Positions 43,828 to 54,163 are shown, counted from the first letter of the stretch. The stretch: DNA of 64,000 nt from Oreohelix idahoensis (GCA_024509875.1 JAMPIV010021267.1:1-64000); one strand, 5' to 3'. Program-made: numbers and translations. Notes: generated from the letters alone by a model not told the origin.

Positions 43828-43922
43828 CATGGAAAGAACTCAATGACAAGACCTGAGAACTTGGCATGAGCTGACTAAAGGCCTATGCTCCACAGGGAGT
43901 TAAAGGGCCATAAGTGAATGGA
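43828..43922 (+). mobile_element. LINE C tail remnant
   Basis: It contains TGGAAAGAACTCAATGACAA and AAAGGCCTATGCTCC...GGGAGTTAAAGGGCCATAA, matching the end of the family at 35430-35480. It is short, with no complete frame. Confidence 0.5.
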
Positions 43923-44011
43923 TTTTCAGCAGCTGCAGCTGAAAGCTGTCATATTAAAATTTATAGTTTGATTCTGTGAACTCTTTTAATGCTGAGAGTA
44001 TAAAAATATTG

Positions 44012-44995
44012 GGAAATTGCCATCATAACACCCACATTAAAAAAGGGTGACAACCGACAATGTGGAAATCAATAGAGGCATATCTCTTCTCTGTGTCCCT
44101 GGTAAAATTGTCTCTAGAGTCCTGAAGTAGAGACTCAGATGCCTAGCTGAGCCACAGATGGATGAGGTCCAACGTGGCTCCTGAGCAAAACAAAGTACGG
44201 TACTCAAGACCTTATATTCACATTCAGATTGCTGAGTGAAAAGGCCCTTGAGTATAAAGGTGAGATGCATCTTTGTTTCTTGGATCTGGAAAAGGCTTTT
44301 GACAAGGTCCCCTGGAGCAAACTTTTGGACTGCTTGGCAAAAACAAATATTTCAACACCTGTGATCCATGCTATATAAACTGGAAGATGAGACAGGTTTT
44401 GGAAGGGAGGCACCAAAGAAGAGTTGGCTACCCAAAGAACAGCAGCTGGGAGACTTTTTTCAGGCAATAAATCAAGGATCTCTCAGCAAAACATAAGTTG
44501 GCAAGAAGACAAAGATGGCCATATACCGCTCCAACTATGTTCCAGTCTTGACTTATGGTTGTGAGTCATGGGCAATGACTACAACCCACAAAAGCCAGCT
44601 CCAAACCTCAGAAATGATGTATCTGAGGAAGGTGGTTGAAGTAACAAGAAGAGACATGGACCGCAACCAGATGATATGGCAAGGCCTCAAAACCCAGCCT
44701 CTGTAGACCCAAGTAGAACAGTCCCAACTACGATGGTTTGGCCATGTCTGCAGAATGGGAGAAGATTAGCTACCATGACAAATATGGGAAACTGAGAGCC
44801 AGGGATCCAGACCTCCAGGATGACCCAGAGTCCATTGGAAGGACAACATTAGACAATCTCTGAAGGACCAAGGACAAGATTGGGACCCGGCCAGGAAGAA
44901 GACAGCCCATAGGATAATATGGTGCTCTCTCTGGCAAACCTCTACACCTCACAATAGAAGAGGAATGACTAAGTAAGTAAGTAAGTAAGTAAGAT
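44012..44995 (+). pseudogene. LINE A, decayed copy with internal deletion
   Basis: It begins near GGGAAATTGCCATCATAACA, keeps the fingers and the LDLEKAFDKVPWSKL region (~44280), then jumps near 44390 past the RT catalytic box to the HFKYLG-downstream region (GGTKEELATQRTAAGR-like, 44405) and on to the C-terminus (SWAMTTTHKSQLQTSEMMYL near 44560). It ends in (TAAG)n at 44970-44995. The FADD catalytic box is missing, so it is dead. No clear target duplication. Confidence 0.8.
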
Positions 44996-45116
44996 AAAAG
45001 TGGAATAATAAATAATGTTTTCTGAGGGATGTATTTTTTTTCTTCCCCACAATTTGTAATATGAAAAAAATTATTATATTCTACAATTTCTTAAAAGACT
45101 TTTCTTCCAGACAAAC

Positions 45117-45307
45117 CTTTCTCAACTTCTTTTCCTGATCTGGCAGTGTGAAAGTAAGAAGTCTCTTGGTGCTAGCACTAATGGCATAGACAACTTCTCC
45201 TTCTCCAAGCGTCAGGCCGCTAATGGCATGCCGGAGACCCATCTTGAGGGTTCGACATGAATCTTCTTTGATGTCACACATTGGGCTCTTGTAATGGTAA
45301 TGAATGT
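45117..45307 (-). CDS. CFAP43: CFAP43-like exon (WD40 repeat part)
   Basis: An exon of 191 bp: two bases completing a codon plus 63 codons, ending phase 0. Acceptor CTTACAG, donor GTTTGT. It encodes IHYHYKSPMCDIKEDSCRTL, then KMGLRHAISGLTLGEGEVVY and AISASTKRLLTFTLPDQ. The GEGEVVYAISASTKRLLTF stretch is a WD40 blade. The split codon at its 5' end is completed exactly by the last base of the exon at 50857, giving Asp. Confidence 0.72.
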
Positions 45308-45689
45308 CTGTAAGTAATCATTCAAAATGCATTTAGATGGTAAATGGAAATCATATGGATTGTCCACCAAGCATTTTGTAGTTGATTAACAGATCGGACC
45401 CATGCTGTTGCATGTTATGATCCATAATGAAGTTTACCCCTAGGAGCAGTAACGACACTGCAACAGTTAGCATATTTTGTTTGTTGTTTTTTTTAAAATT
45501 AATGTTTATTAAGTGTGTCTGTTTGAAAGCCAGTTATCCACCACAGAATTTGTAGATATACACTGTATATCTGTTCAAATATTGGAACATGGAGAAATTC
45601 AATCAAATTCTTAGACAAGTAATTTGACCTGGACAAGACAATTAGACTGTTTATCTTGCTGGCTTCAACCACCTCATCAAACCAAGTAG

Positions 45690-46000
45690 GAAAATGGGAA
45701 AATCCCAGGCTTGTGATCACATAAAATATGGTGAAATGGTTGTCAGAGAAAGAAGTTGTAATATTCTGAAGAATATTCTACCAGACAACAGAAAAATGAA
45801 AGAAGTACAGTAGCTGGAAATTGGGTAACTCAAGGCTTGTGATCAGAGAAGATAAACAGAAATGACCCCTAAGGCAAGATGTTGTAAGCACTCATAAGAA
45901 TAATACACCAGACAATAGGAAAGAAAGAAGTAAAGGCAATCTAAAGAAAGAAGTAAGCAATCTAGAGTTCTGAACCTAGTCCATCCAAGCAATGACATTA
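45690..46000. repeat. Unclassified interspersed repeat, two diverged copies in tandem
   Basis: Blocks at about 45690-45810 and 45820-46000 resemble each other (AGGCTTGTGATCA..., TACCAGACAACAGAAAA / TACACCAGACAATAGGAAA) and also 49900-50095 (GATGCTGTAAGCCCTCAGAA, ACACAAGACAACAGAAAAGA, GAACCTGGTCTATTC). No frame or terminal structure was recognised. Confidence 0.5.
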
Positions 46001-46100
46001 CTTCAATATAATAAAGAGAAGCATATGGGAATTCGGCATGTGGTATATAAATTAAAAAAGAAAAAGGTATGAAATCAATTTTACAAATTAGCGGCACACA

Positions 46101-46140
46101 CGAAACATGGGACGTTTCGGGGTTCACTCTTCATCAGCCA
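46101..46140. other. Hairpin motif CGAAAC...GTTTCG next to CATCAG
   Basis: CGAAAC ATGGGAC GTTTCG can form a 6 bp stem. On the minus strand the order is CTGATGA, 12 nt, CCGAAAC, which resembles hammerhead-ribozyme core boxes, but the 12 nt between them cannot form stem II. It is probably the boundary motif of an unidentified repeat. Confidence 0.35.
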
Positions 46141-46149
46141 CAGTTACAA

Positions 46150-47216
46150 ATAGGCAACAAATACAAATATAGACAGGTTAAAAGAAAAAGACAATGGACT
46201 CTGCAAACACATAGAAAAAAATTATGAATGAATAAAAAAAATGATATAATGAGTGATACAGAAAGATGAAAAAGTGTGAAAATACGGAACAAGGAAAAAA
46301 CTTTACATAATAACACAAATGATAAAAGCAGAAAATTGAAAAAAAGGAAAAAAATAATATATCCTGATGATGAAATTCACTGAACAGTCTGACTGCAAAA
46401 CACAGTATAAATCTCAATCGGAAAGGAAGTGACTATAGCAGGGGGCCACATACGGTAGTCAAGCTACCTCATGATGTTCAGTTTCCCAGGTTCTTAGTTC
46501 TCGCAATTAACCCTCTTCCACCAAGATAATATTTAATGTCTTTACTGCCTTGCACTCTTGTTTAAGCGGATCAGTGACTTTCTCAACACAAACAGTTTTT
46601 ACACAGTTTATTCTCACAATGTATGTACACGAGTTCATGTAGAAAGATGAACATGTATGACACCTTCACTGAGTGGTACATCATAGCTCAGCGAATAAAC
46701 TTTTTTTCATCACAATTTCATTATTCACAACACTGCCTTGACATTATCAACTGGTCATCAACTGCGTTTTTGTAAAAAAAAAAAAAAAATTTGTTCTTCC
46801 TTACTTCCTACTTATATTCTAATCTATTTTGTTAAACTCACTTGGGTATTTTACTGGTGACCTCACGTGATGTAAATTTTACCAAGTTATAAAAAAAGGG
46901 TCTCTTCAGCTTCAACAACAAAAAAAGTGATCAAAATCTTCATTAACATATCTCTTCATGTTTCTTCGTCTCTCTCAATAAACAATGACCGCTGAATATC
47001 TCCTGCTTGAAACAATTACTTTATCTACACTAAAGTTTAATTTGGCGACTTCAACAGTGGTGCGTTCCATAACCATTCATGTGCAATTTCTCCAATTTAA
47101 AAAAAACACCTACTCTACAACTTGATTCTAACTTCACTGGACTGATTTGACAAAATGTAGATCCCATAAATGACTAAAAGTACATTCCCACCATAGAACA
47201 GAACACGGTTCCCGAG
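46150..47216. other. Intron interval, nothing recognised
   Basis: Very AT-rich, with A and T runs (46770-46790, 47100). Long minus-strand open frames at 46134-46417 are hydrophobic translations of A/T-rich DNA, not convincing genes. Confidence 0.5.
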
Positions 47217-47710
47217 CTGATTTGCAGCATTCCAGAAGTAATGAAAAAGGCAATCAAACAGATGTGGAGAGGAAACACCTAGCCATGGAAAACATAATAA
47301 AGATGTTCCCAGCCACAGAATGGACCCACATATATACAGATGGATCAGCAAGAAAAGCTACACAAAATGGAAGTGGAGGTGTACACACAAAATTAAATAA
47401 GGAAATACATATCTCAATGGCCTCTGAAAAATTCTCAAACAACTTTAAAGCAGAGGCAGAAGCACTAAAAATGGTTGCTATTACCATTATGGAAAATAAA
47501 CTTCTTGCTAGAGACATGATAGTGCTGCTCACTCAGGAACAATACAAACAAGAAATGAGACAGCCTGACAGAAGTACAAATGAAAACCAGCTATGAATTA
47601 AAACATGTAAAAGTACAGTAGATCCATACCCACTACTATACATTTATGGAAATGAGAAGGCAGATAAACTTGCCAAAGAAGGAGGAAGGAAAATCCAAAC
47701 AGAAGATAAG
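47217..47710 (+). pseudogene. RNase H fragment of another LINE
   Basis: The frame 47222-47596 contains WTHIYTDGSARKATQNGSGG and NFKAEAEALKM, the first Asp and the Glu of a type I RNase H; after a stop, GNEKADKLAKEGGRK near 47645 gives the last Asp region in another frame. The HIYTDGSA...AEAEAL...GNEKAD arrangement is typical of the RNase H of non-LTR elements (I/Jockey/R1-type). No RT is attached. It abuts the 3' end of a minus-strand LINE B copy. Confidence 0.75.
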
Positions 47711-48427
47711 GCTTTATCTTTCTTTTCTTTTGATTCTTGGCTGGTGACTGACAAAGCAATCAGTGACCATCACGCCTGGTGGCTTCTTGTAGAGCAGCAA
47801 CAAACTGTCTCTACTTTGCTCGGTCGACAGCCATCCTTTGTGTGGTGCCCCAGCTCTGGTTCATGCTCAGCATCTCTGCCTCCCCATTTCTCCACCAGGT
47901 GGCTTTTGGCCATTCTTGCTTTCACTTTCTTTCTGGAGTCCATAGCATGGCAGTTCTGGGGATGGTGTCATGGTCTCTTCTGAGGATGTGGCTTACCCAA
48001 TTCTAGCGTTTACCTGCTATTATGGTGCGCATATTATCTTGGTGGCTCTGAGTTAGCAGTTCTTGGTTGGTGATGGTGTTCAGCCAGAGCATTCAAAGAA
48101 TTTTCCATAGGCAGGTTGTGTGGAAAGAAGACAATATGAACATTTCCTTTTCTGTTACTCTCCAGCATTCTGCACCGTACAGAAGTACAGAAATTACGCA
48201 GCTGTCATATATTTTTAATTTAGAGTTTGTACTGTACTGGGAGGATTTCCAGATGTTGTTTAGGTTGGCAAAGGCTATTCTGGCTTTATTCATTTGGCTA
48301 CTGATGTCTTTACCTGTTCCGCTATCTGATGTTACATGCTTCACAAGTATGTAAATGTGTTTGTCTTTTCTAGCTCTTAGTCCCTTATATTATGGGTGCA
48401 GGATTTCTTACATTTAGTGTCATGACT

Positions 48428-49172
48428 AAATAGGACTGGGGGGTAGGACTGGAGTGTGTAAGGGATAGTACCTCATGGTGAGAGGCAGTCACTTCCTCTT
48501 TTTGAGGAAGGCCTGGATCCTATTTGGTTCCCCCACTCCAGTTCAGCCCACGTATGGCTCCTCGAGTCTGCTTGTGTACGGCAGCGCCATCCCCTGGCCA
48601 ACGGCTTTGACTGGCCGGCAGAACTACGTGAGTAAATTGAAAAAGGGAGGTCCCCCTTAAATAGTACACACAACTGCTGGCTGAATGGGTGAATGATCAG
48701 TAATACATTGACAACGGCTTCTAGGACAGGAGTTGGAAAGGCCTGGTATCGGGCTGAGGGCGCACCATGGACTGTAATGGTAAGCGGCCAGAACCATCCA
48801 GAAAGCAATGGCAAACTACTGGATGTACAATGCCAAGAAATCCATAATGGCAAATCTGACAGAAAAAAAGACCAACAGAGAAGTACTGCACTCACTAAAC
48901 GTAGAGGAAAATTGGCTCCTAAATACCATCGCAATAAGGAAGCTGAAATTTTTCGGTCATATAAAAAGACATAATAGTCTGGAAAAAATAGTGATGGAAG
49001 GCATGGTCCTTGGGAAAAGGGGAAGGGGTCGACCTAGACGACAGTGGACCCAGGACATCACAGAGAGTCTGAACTTGTCATTGGCTGATGCAGGGCGACT
49101 TGCCCAGAATCGTTATGTGTTCAGAGCAGCTGTAATGGAGACAACGTTCTGGAAAGAATACGTCACATGATG
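48428..49172 (+). mobile_element. Short composite retroposon (LINE D 5' region joined to 3' end)
   Basis: 745 bp, bounded exactly by the 12 bp target duplication AGTGTCATGACT (48416-48427, 49173-49184) inside LINE B. The first ~370 bp are GC-rich, untranslated and read like a LINE leader (GGCCAGAACCATCCAGAAAG near 48787); the rest encodes the C-terminal end of a LINE protein. There is no EN or RT and no A tail; it ends with CACATGATG. It is a non-autonomous internal-deletion derivative. Confidence 0.82.
48808..49170 (+). CDS. LINE D C-terminal domain ORF (120 codons)
   Basis: An intact frame from a methionine to the end of the composite element. Residues ~46-75 contain RKLKFFGHIKRHNSLEKIVM, then GKRGRGRPRRQWTQDI, a motif set found after the RT in many RTE/CR1-like LINEs. 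Earlier residues (NAKKSIMANLTEKKTNREVL) belong to the same C-terminal region. The enzymatic domains are missing. Whether the frame is translated is unknown; it may be kept only because the insertion is young. Confidence 0.6.
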   Translation: MANYWMYNAKKSIMANLTEKKTNREVLHSLNVEENWLLNTIAIRKLKFFGHIKRHNSLEKIVMEGMVLGKRGRGRPRRQWTQDITESLNLSLADAGRLAQNRYVFRAAVMETTFWKEYVT

Positions 49173-49420
49173 AGTGTCATGACTTCTGTTTTCTTGAGAT
49201 TAATGCTTAGTTCCACCTGTTGGCTATGTTTTTTTCAGTCTGTCTGTTTTTTTTTCTTGGATGTGTTAATGTGAGTGTGTGAACAGTGCAATGTTATCTG
49301 CGTATTCTAGATCCTCCAGTGTAGAGATTGTTGCCCATCTTATTCCTCTAGGGGCAGCCTCGGTTGTCTGGCACATCACCCAGTCTATGTCAGTTAAAAA
49401 CAGAGTGGCTGATAAGGGGC

Positions 49421-49549
49421 GTACCATGTGCTCATATAGCAGTGGTTCATAACTAATAAGCCCTGAGGAATATTAAAACCAGTTGTTATTAAAACATCAA
49501 CACCAGCTGCTATTAAACCAAGCTACCATTAAAACAATTAAAACCACAC
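49421..49549. repeat. ~125 bp block duplicated at 50597-50724
   Basis: ATGTGCTCATATAGCAGTGG through CAATTAAAACCA is nearly identical at 49434-49553 and 50603-50722. The block is built from degenerate ~20 bp units of the CCAGTTGTTATTAAAAC type. Here it interrupts LINE B; at 50597 it continues into more units, so that copy is the likely source. Confidence 0.75.
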
Positions 49550-49899
49550 TCCTGTTTTCACCTCAAAAGTTAGGTTGCTCTGCCCAACACTGCATGTGAA
49601 ATTAGCATACAGGCATTTAATGATGGAGACCATGAGCTCAGGGATTTCATAAACCTCAGTATTTTCCATAGGCTGTCTCAGTGTATGCTGTCAAATGCCT
49701 TTTCAAAGTCAACAAAATTTATATACAGCTGCTTCTGCCAATCTGAACACTGCTCTACTATGTTCCTGAGGGTGAATATATGATCTGCACATTGTCTGTT
49801 TCTTCTGAATCCTGCTTGTTCCTTCCTCAGTTTATGGTCTAGTGCTCTTGAAATTCTTTGACAGGTCTGGCTCAAAGCAGTAACAATATAGTTAGATTC

Positions 49900-50095
49900 A
49901 GTGAAGAAAATGTGTAGCTGGGAAACTTCAGGACTGCCACTGTTGTAGATCCAGCTGTTCAAAGGAATGACTGCTACGGAAAGATGCTGTAAGCCCTCAG
50001 AAGAATACTACACAAGACAACAGAAAAGAGACAGATGCAATAGGACATCTGGAAAACTGAACCTGGTCTATTCAGGGGATGGCACTGTCTCCTTG
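49900..50095. repeat. Unclassified interspersed repeat (same as 45690-46000)
   Basis: Shares GATGCTGTAAGCCCTCAGAA and the following ACAAGACAACAGAAAAGA block with the pair at 45690-46000. No coding motif seen. Confidence 0.5.
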
Positions 50096-50596
50096 CGAGA
50101 AAGGGACATGTTAAAAAATTTGCCCAGCTCAACACCCCAAAGAAGTGTTTTAATTAATCTACTCCTTGACATGCTCAAAATCCACTGTGATCTTGAGTGT
50201 CTCCATGTCTCTTTCTTTTCCTCTAGTGTAGAGGTTCCTCCTAATTGGTCAAACTATTTCATTCTTTGCTTCAATATTTATTGCATACACGGCTGTGTGC
50301 TAACACTTTCAGTATGACGGTACAGCATATTTCTCCGATTCATTTTATTTTGCATGCTGAAATATTGTGTGTTTGGGTTTTGTTTATTATCCACATATGG
50401 CTCTGATGATTCACAAACAATGACAAAATAATCATTAACAAACTTCAGTAGCTTATTTTAAAAAAATACTTAACATAAGACGCTCAACAAAATCAGATTC
50501 AAAACATCATCATCAGCTCCCATTTTGTGCTCCTTGTGAAGCATGGAGCCACCACTTCTGCCAGTTCCTTTACAGGAAGCCTGCACCAAAGCATTT

Positions 50597-50770
50597 ATGT
50601 GCTCATATAGCAGTGGTTCATAGCTAATAAGCCCTGAGGAATATTAAAACCAGTTGTTATTAAAACATCAACACCAGCTGCTATTAAACCAAGCTACCAT
50701 TAAAACAATTAAAACCAGTTGTCATTTCAGCATCAAAGCCAGTTCTAATAAACAGCTAACCTTCCTTTCA
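50597..50770. repeat. Degenerate ~20 bp repeats, source copy of the 49421 block
   Basis: Successive units CCAGTTGTTATTAAAAC, CCAGCTGCTATTAAACC, AAGCTACCATTAAAAC, CCAGTTGTCATT and CCAGTTCTAATAAAC are imperfect variants of one another. The first ~125 bp recur at 49434-49553. Confidence 0.65.
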
Positions 50771-50856
50771 CTAAAAAATACAAAAAACTAACTAACAAAA
50801 CATACTAGAAACAACTTTTAAGTTATCAGAGTGTTTCCACCAGTCTGTATACTGAC

Positions 50857-50997
50857 CTTTGATAACGTCATCAGTAAAGACAAACTTGTATAGAAGGTTG
50901 GAGCCAAATATCTGTGGATTATTGTTGCAGGCAACCAGCAGTGTTGTGCTGTGGTTATTCACATGTGTTGCAAAGGATAGAGTTTTGCCAGTTACCG
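50857..50997 (-). CDS. CFAP43: CFAP43-like exon (WD40 repeat part)
   Basis: Exon of 141 bp: two bases, 46 codons, one base. Acceptor CTTAACAG, donor GTCAGT. It encodes VTGKTLSFATHVNNHSTTLL, then VACNNNPQIFGSNLLYKFVF and TDDVIK, a WD40 beta-propeller segment. Both split codons are completed by neighbouring exons (TCG Ser with the exon at 52911, GAC Asp with the exon at 45117). Confidence 0.72.
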
Positions 50998-51960
50998 CTG
51001 TTAAGTTTTAAAGAGTACAACAAGCTTGTAGAAATAATATTACAAACTCACAATATTATGTCAGGGTCACAAAAACAAAAGAAAAGAGTTTTTCTATTTG
51101 GCACTGTAAAAACAAGTCACAGTATTAATGATAATGTGAACTGGAATAGTCATTGCCTAAGTTTCACTTAAGATATGCCCATATTATACTGCAGAATAAA
51201 ATATGTATCATCACTGAAGGAGAAAAATTATGATGCTGAAGCATGTAATAATTGCTTAGAGAAATACATGCGTAGTTCCCAAAGGTCTCTTTGGAGACAA
51301 AGATAGAACAGGACTACTACTCCCTCAAGCATGTCATAAGAGGCCACTGATAAGAGGTTGCATACAGGGCTGGCAACTTCATCGTGTAAAATAAACAGCT
51401 ACATAAACTATAATTGCAGGAGCACATACAAATGCTGTGAAACAGGCATCCTGCAAGGGGACCAGCTGAGTTGGGGCCCCATACTCCACAAGGAGCAAAA
51501 AAGAAAACAGAACAAATACATCAAACCAAACACATTAGATATGAATGTGTAACCTCTGTTAGACATCTGCCTAACATATTCTCTTGATGTTTCATTTAAT
51601 TTCTGAACTATCAATTCAATCTATGAGATTTTCAATTCATCAGGTATCAAATAAGCGCAACATTAACAGTGAAGTTGCCCATGTTGACCCCCCATATCTT
51701 TACTCCAGCATCCCAGAGCTTAATAAGGGAGCAAAGAAAAGGATATCTGCAACCTACCAGGTGTGTAATAAAAGAAAACGACATCTACAGCCTACCAGGA
51801 TGATTATGTAAAAGGTTAGTCAGAAGGGTTGGATATGGGGCTGCCTTGCACATCCTGTAGAAACTCAGCCAGTTATAAAAAGCTGCAGCCGATCAAGAAC
51901 AATTAATTCAAATCATGTCATTCAAATTAGCAACCCAGGAAGGAATAAAGCCCTTAACTG
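50998..51960. other. Intron interval, nothing recognised
   Basis: AT-rich with short plus-strand frames (50914-51171, 51358-51552) that lack motifs; the first overlaps the antisense of the exon. No mobile element was recognised. Confidence 0.5.
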
Positions 51961-51969
51961 AGGAGAATA

Positions 51970-52277
51970 ATGACACAGGATGAAGAAAGCCAAAGGTAAT
52001 AATGAGGCAGGATGAAGAAAGCCAAAGGGAAGAATAACGAGACAGGATGAAGAAAGCCAAAGGGAAGAATAATGAGACAGGATGAAGAAAGCCAAAGGGA
52101 AGAATAACCAGACAGGATGAAGAAAGCCAAAGGGAAGAATAATGATACAGGATGAAGAAAGCCAAAGGGAAGAATAACCAGACAGGATGAAGAAAGCCAA
52201 AGGGAAGAATAACCAGGCATGATGAAGAAAGCCAAAGGGAAGAATAATGATACAGGATGAAGAAAGCCAAAGGGAAT
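51970..52277. repeat. 35 bp minisatellite, about nine copies
   Basis: The unit GATGAAGAAAGCCAAAGGGA followed by AGAATAAYSAKACAG repeats with an exact 35 bp period from about 52013 to 52258; the first unit is 3 bp shorter (32 bp). Variation is confined to a few bases at the end of the unit. Since 35 is not a multiple of 3, all three minus-strand frames are open and periodic, which explains three overlapping spurious frames. Confidence 0.93.
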
Positions 52278-52284
52278 TTCGATA

Positions 52285-52830
52285 GCTGATTATCTTCTTT
52301 CACTTCAGTTACAAGATCTAGATCATCAAGCTGATTTGTCAGAGTCTACTGAACACCATATCTGTTGGTTGATGTTGTTTTCATAATCCAATCTATAGCC
52401 AGTGGGATGAGAAACAGTGACAAGAAGCATCCATGCCACACTCCAGTCCCTATCTCAAAGGGTTTTGTAAGATGTCCTTCGTGGAAAATTCTGCATTTCA
52501 TATCATCATATGTTTTCCTTGTCAGGTTAATGAACTCATGGAGGACTCACAATGCCTCATCAGTTTCCATAGTGATTCTCTGTGGAAACTGTTGAAAGCA
52601 TTTTAATAGTTCACAAATTCAAAGTAAAGTGGTGAGTTTGATTCCAAGTTTTGTTCAGCCATTATGCACAGCATGGCTATCTGGTTTGTGCAGGAACTAT
52701 TTTGTCAAAAATGTAGTATGTTTTTCTCTCAATTGTCTGTCTATGGCCTCTTTTAACCTCTCCAGGATGATTCTGATGACCAGATTGTCTCTAGTTGCAA
52801 TGCCGTATATAGAGCTACATATCATCAGTT
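52285..52830 (-). pseudogene. LINE E reverse transcriptase remnant
   Basis: Read on the minus strand, broken frames give a palm region: an RITMETDEAL / HEFINLTRKTYDDMKCRIFH stretch near 52480-52580, TGVWHGCFLSLFLIPLAIDW near 52395-52455 (from TGVRQGC) and LTNQLDDLDL near 52310-52340 leading toward the catalytic box. It is an old copy, distinct from families A and B. The minisatellite starts just where the catalytic region should continue. Confidence 0.6.
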
Positions 52831-52910
52831 ACAGAGTTCAGTTAGCACGAAGCTTGATTAGTTGCAGAGCTTGGGTAGCAAGAAGCATAATTAAGGGCAT
52901 GCTTACTTAC

Positions 52911-53017
52911 ACAGATGGCCAAGAACGTTGAAGCCCATTGTTGCTCTTGCATCAACAACAAAGATGCTGCTGACACTGGATGCTACAAACAAAAGTGTCC
53001 CTGCATCACCATTGAAA
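52911..53017 (-). CDS. CFAP43: CFAP43-like exon (WD40 repeat part)
   Basis: An exon of 107 bp: one base, 35 codons, one base. Acceptor ATTTCAG, donor GTAAGT (consensus). It encodes FNGDAGTLLFVASSVSSIFV, then VDARATMGFNVLGHL. The IFVVDAR-x-x-x-x-F-x-VLG pattern is one I associate with CFAP43. Split codons are completed by the exons at 62062 (ATT Ile) and 50857 (TCG Ser). Confidence 0.74.
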
Positions 53018-53675
53018 CTGAAATGATAGAATATGCATGTGAATTAAATTAGTCCAGTTTCTAAGTTTGTGTCGTAAGAAATTTTTTTTAAAAACTCTTT
53101 ATTAATATCTTATAGTATCCCCATCTTCTGTTAGCCAATGTAAAGTTGAAACTCCGAAGATATATGACAAGACACAGCCACAAGCAGAAATTTTATGACA
53201 GATATCTCAGAAACCAGGAAACTAAAGAGAAAGTTACTGTCACCAAGTGACAGCACCAAATGCCTCTGCAAGTGGAAAATAAAGCATATACAGAAGACCA
53301 CTGGCAACAGATTTTTAAAAAAATATCGAGTAAATGCTGTGAAATTCTTAGTGAAAGGGAATGTCAACATATATTGTGAACGACAACAGAAAAAAGAAGC
53401 TAACATGGAAATATAAGCAAACAAATGTATCCAGCGTAAGAATGGAAACTCCTTACCAAAAGAGCAGATGAGATGTTTTGGATCAAGACATTTAACTACT
53501 AACAGTTCCGGTTATGGTGCCGACATGAGGTTATTGTGTAAATACCACAACGGTTTAACTTCAGATTATCACAGAGGGCTAGACTATTGATCTTTGATTT
53601 ATAGAAGGCGACTTAAAGTGTACAAGATTAAATCGCCTCATGATGTCCTATTCAACAGACCAGAAGGAATTGGCC
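53018..53675. other. Intron interval with a small unassigned frame
   Basis: A 73-codon plus-strand frame (53195-53416) is lysine-rich and has no motif. TTATGGTGCCGACATGAGGT at 53512 recurs in diverged form at 59255 (TTATGGTTGCCGACATGAGA), suggesting that both belong to an unidentified dispersed repeat. Confidence 0.4.
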
Positions 53676-53858
53676 TGTAATATAATACATTAATAATACG
53701 AACCACACATTGTAATAATATGCGAATCTTCACATGTACGATATCCTGTAAATAAACATGGCTGTAAACTAAACACGTTTTACTGGTGCCTTCTGAAACA
53801 TGTGTGTGCTTGTGTAGATGACGAGGTAATGCTTATATACATACATCATAACATTACA
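53676..53858 (+). repeat. 5' LTR of the Mag-like element
   Basis: 183 bp. It contains AATAAACATGG, a plausible AATAAA poly(A) signal. It differs from the 3' LTR at only a few sites, including a 2 bp GT length change. Confidence 0.92.
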
Positions 53859-53873
53859 TGGTGGCAGCGGTCG
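53859..53873 (+). other. Primer binding site candidate
   Basis: TGGTGGCAGCGGTCG directly abuts the 5' LTR end ATTACA. It begins with TGG as a tRNA-primed site should. The tRNA was not identified. Confidence 0.6.
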
Positions 53874-53953
53874 ATACCGGACCGACGCAAAACAGCTACA
53901 TGATAACACGTGAGTACAGTTTGTTCGGCTAAAATTCGTCATTGAGGTCAACC

Positions 53954-54163
53954 ATGGAGGCTAAACACTACCGCAGCGCACCGCAAATGCGATTTGCCGG
54001 TCGAGATGATAAGAGTGAAGCTTTCTTATTATGGCGCCAACGCATAGATCTATATTCCAAGACCACTGGTCTGGAAGGACAAACCTTAACTCCATATATC
54101 CTAGAAGCATTGGACGATGAAGGTTTGAAAATTTACAACAGTTTTGCTACAACTTCTGGATGA
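53954..54163 (+). pseudogene. Gag N-terminus of the Mag-like element, truncated
   Basis: 69 codons starting at the first ATG after the PBS. It includes PQMRFAGRDDKSEAFLLWRQ and ALDDEGLKIYNSF, a Mag-type Gag N-terminal pattern. The expected continuation through the capsid is missing: at about 54160 the sequence jumps, with a frame change, to the LLDEGRKHEAQ segment that normally lies ~100 residues later. A deletion in capsid is the simplest explanation. Confidence 0.7.

Larger units (their letters stand above)
47716..49868 (-). pseudogene. LINE B, truncated minus-strand copy with nested insertions
   Basis: It runs 3' to 5' along the plus strand: terminal block with GATGGTCACTGATTG complement (47750), the C-terminal motif region (47940-48010), NKARIAFANLNNIWKSSQYS (48280), then a 745 bp insertion at 48428, then the AFDSIH/KEQAGFRRNRQCADHIFTLR region (49680-49850). 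A second insertion (~128 bp) is at about 49421-49549. It is truncated at its 5' end near 49868. All frames are broken. Confidence 0.78.

Noticed and set aside
46101..46140. Functional hammerhead ribozyme
   Set aside because: The boxes are present but the 12 nt that should form stem II cannot pair and a proper cleavage-site stem arrangement was not found.
45843..46417. Membrane-protein genes from hydrophobic minus-strand frames
   Set aside because: They are translations of A/T-rich non-coding DNA (many F, L, Y, I) with overlapping frames and no splice or start support.
51970..52277. CRISPR-like array, or a repeat protein on the minus strand
   Set aside because: The 35 bp units are contiguous without unique spacers, and the three overlapping minus-strand frames arise because the period is not a multiple of three and contains no stops.
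53195..53416. 73-codon lysine-rich plus-strand gene
   Set aside because: Composition follows the A-rich DNA and no family was recognised; it sits in a host intron on the opposite strand.
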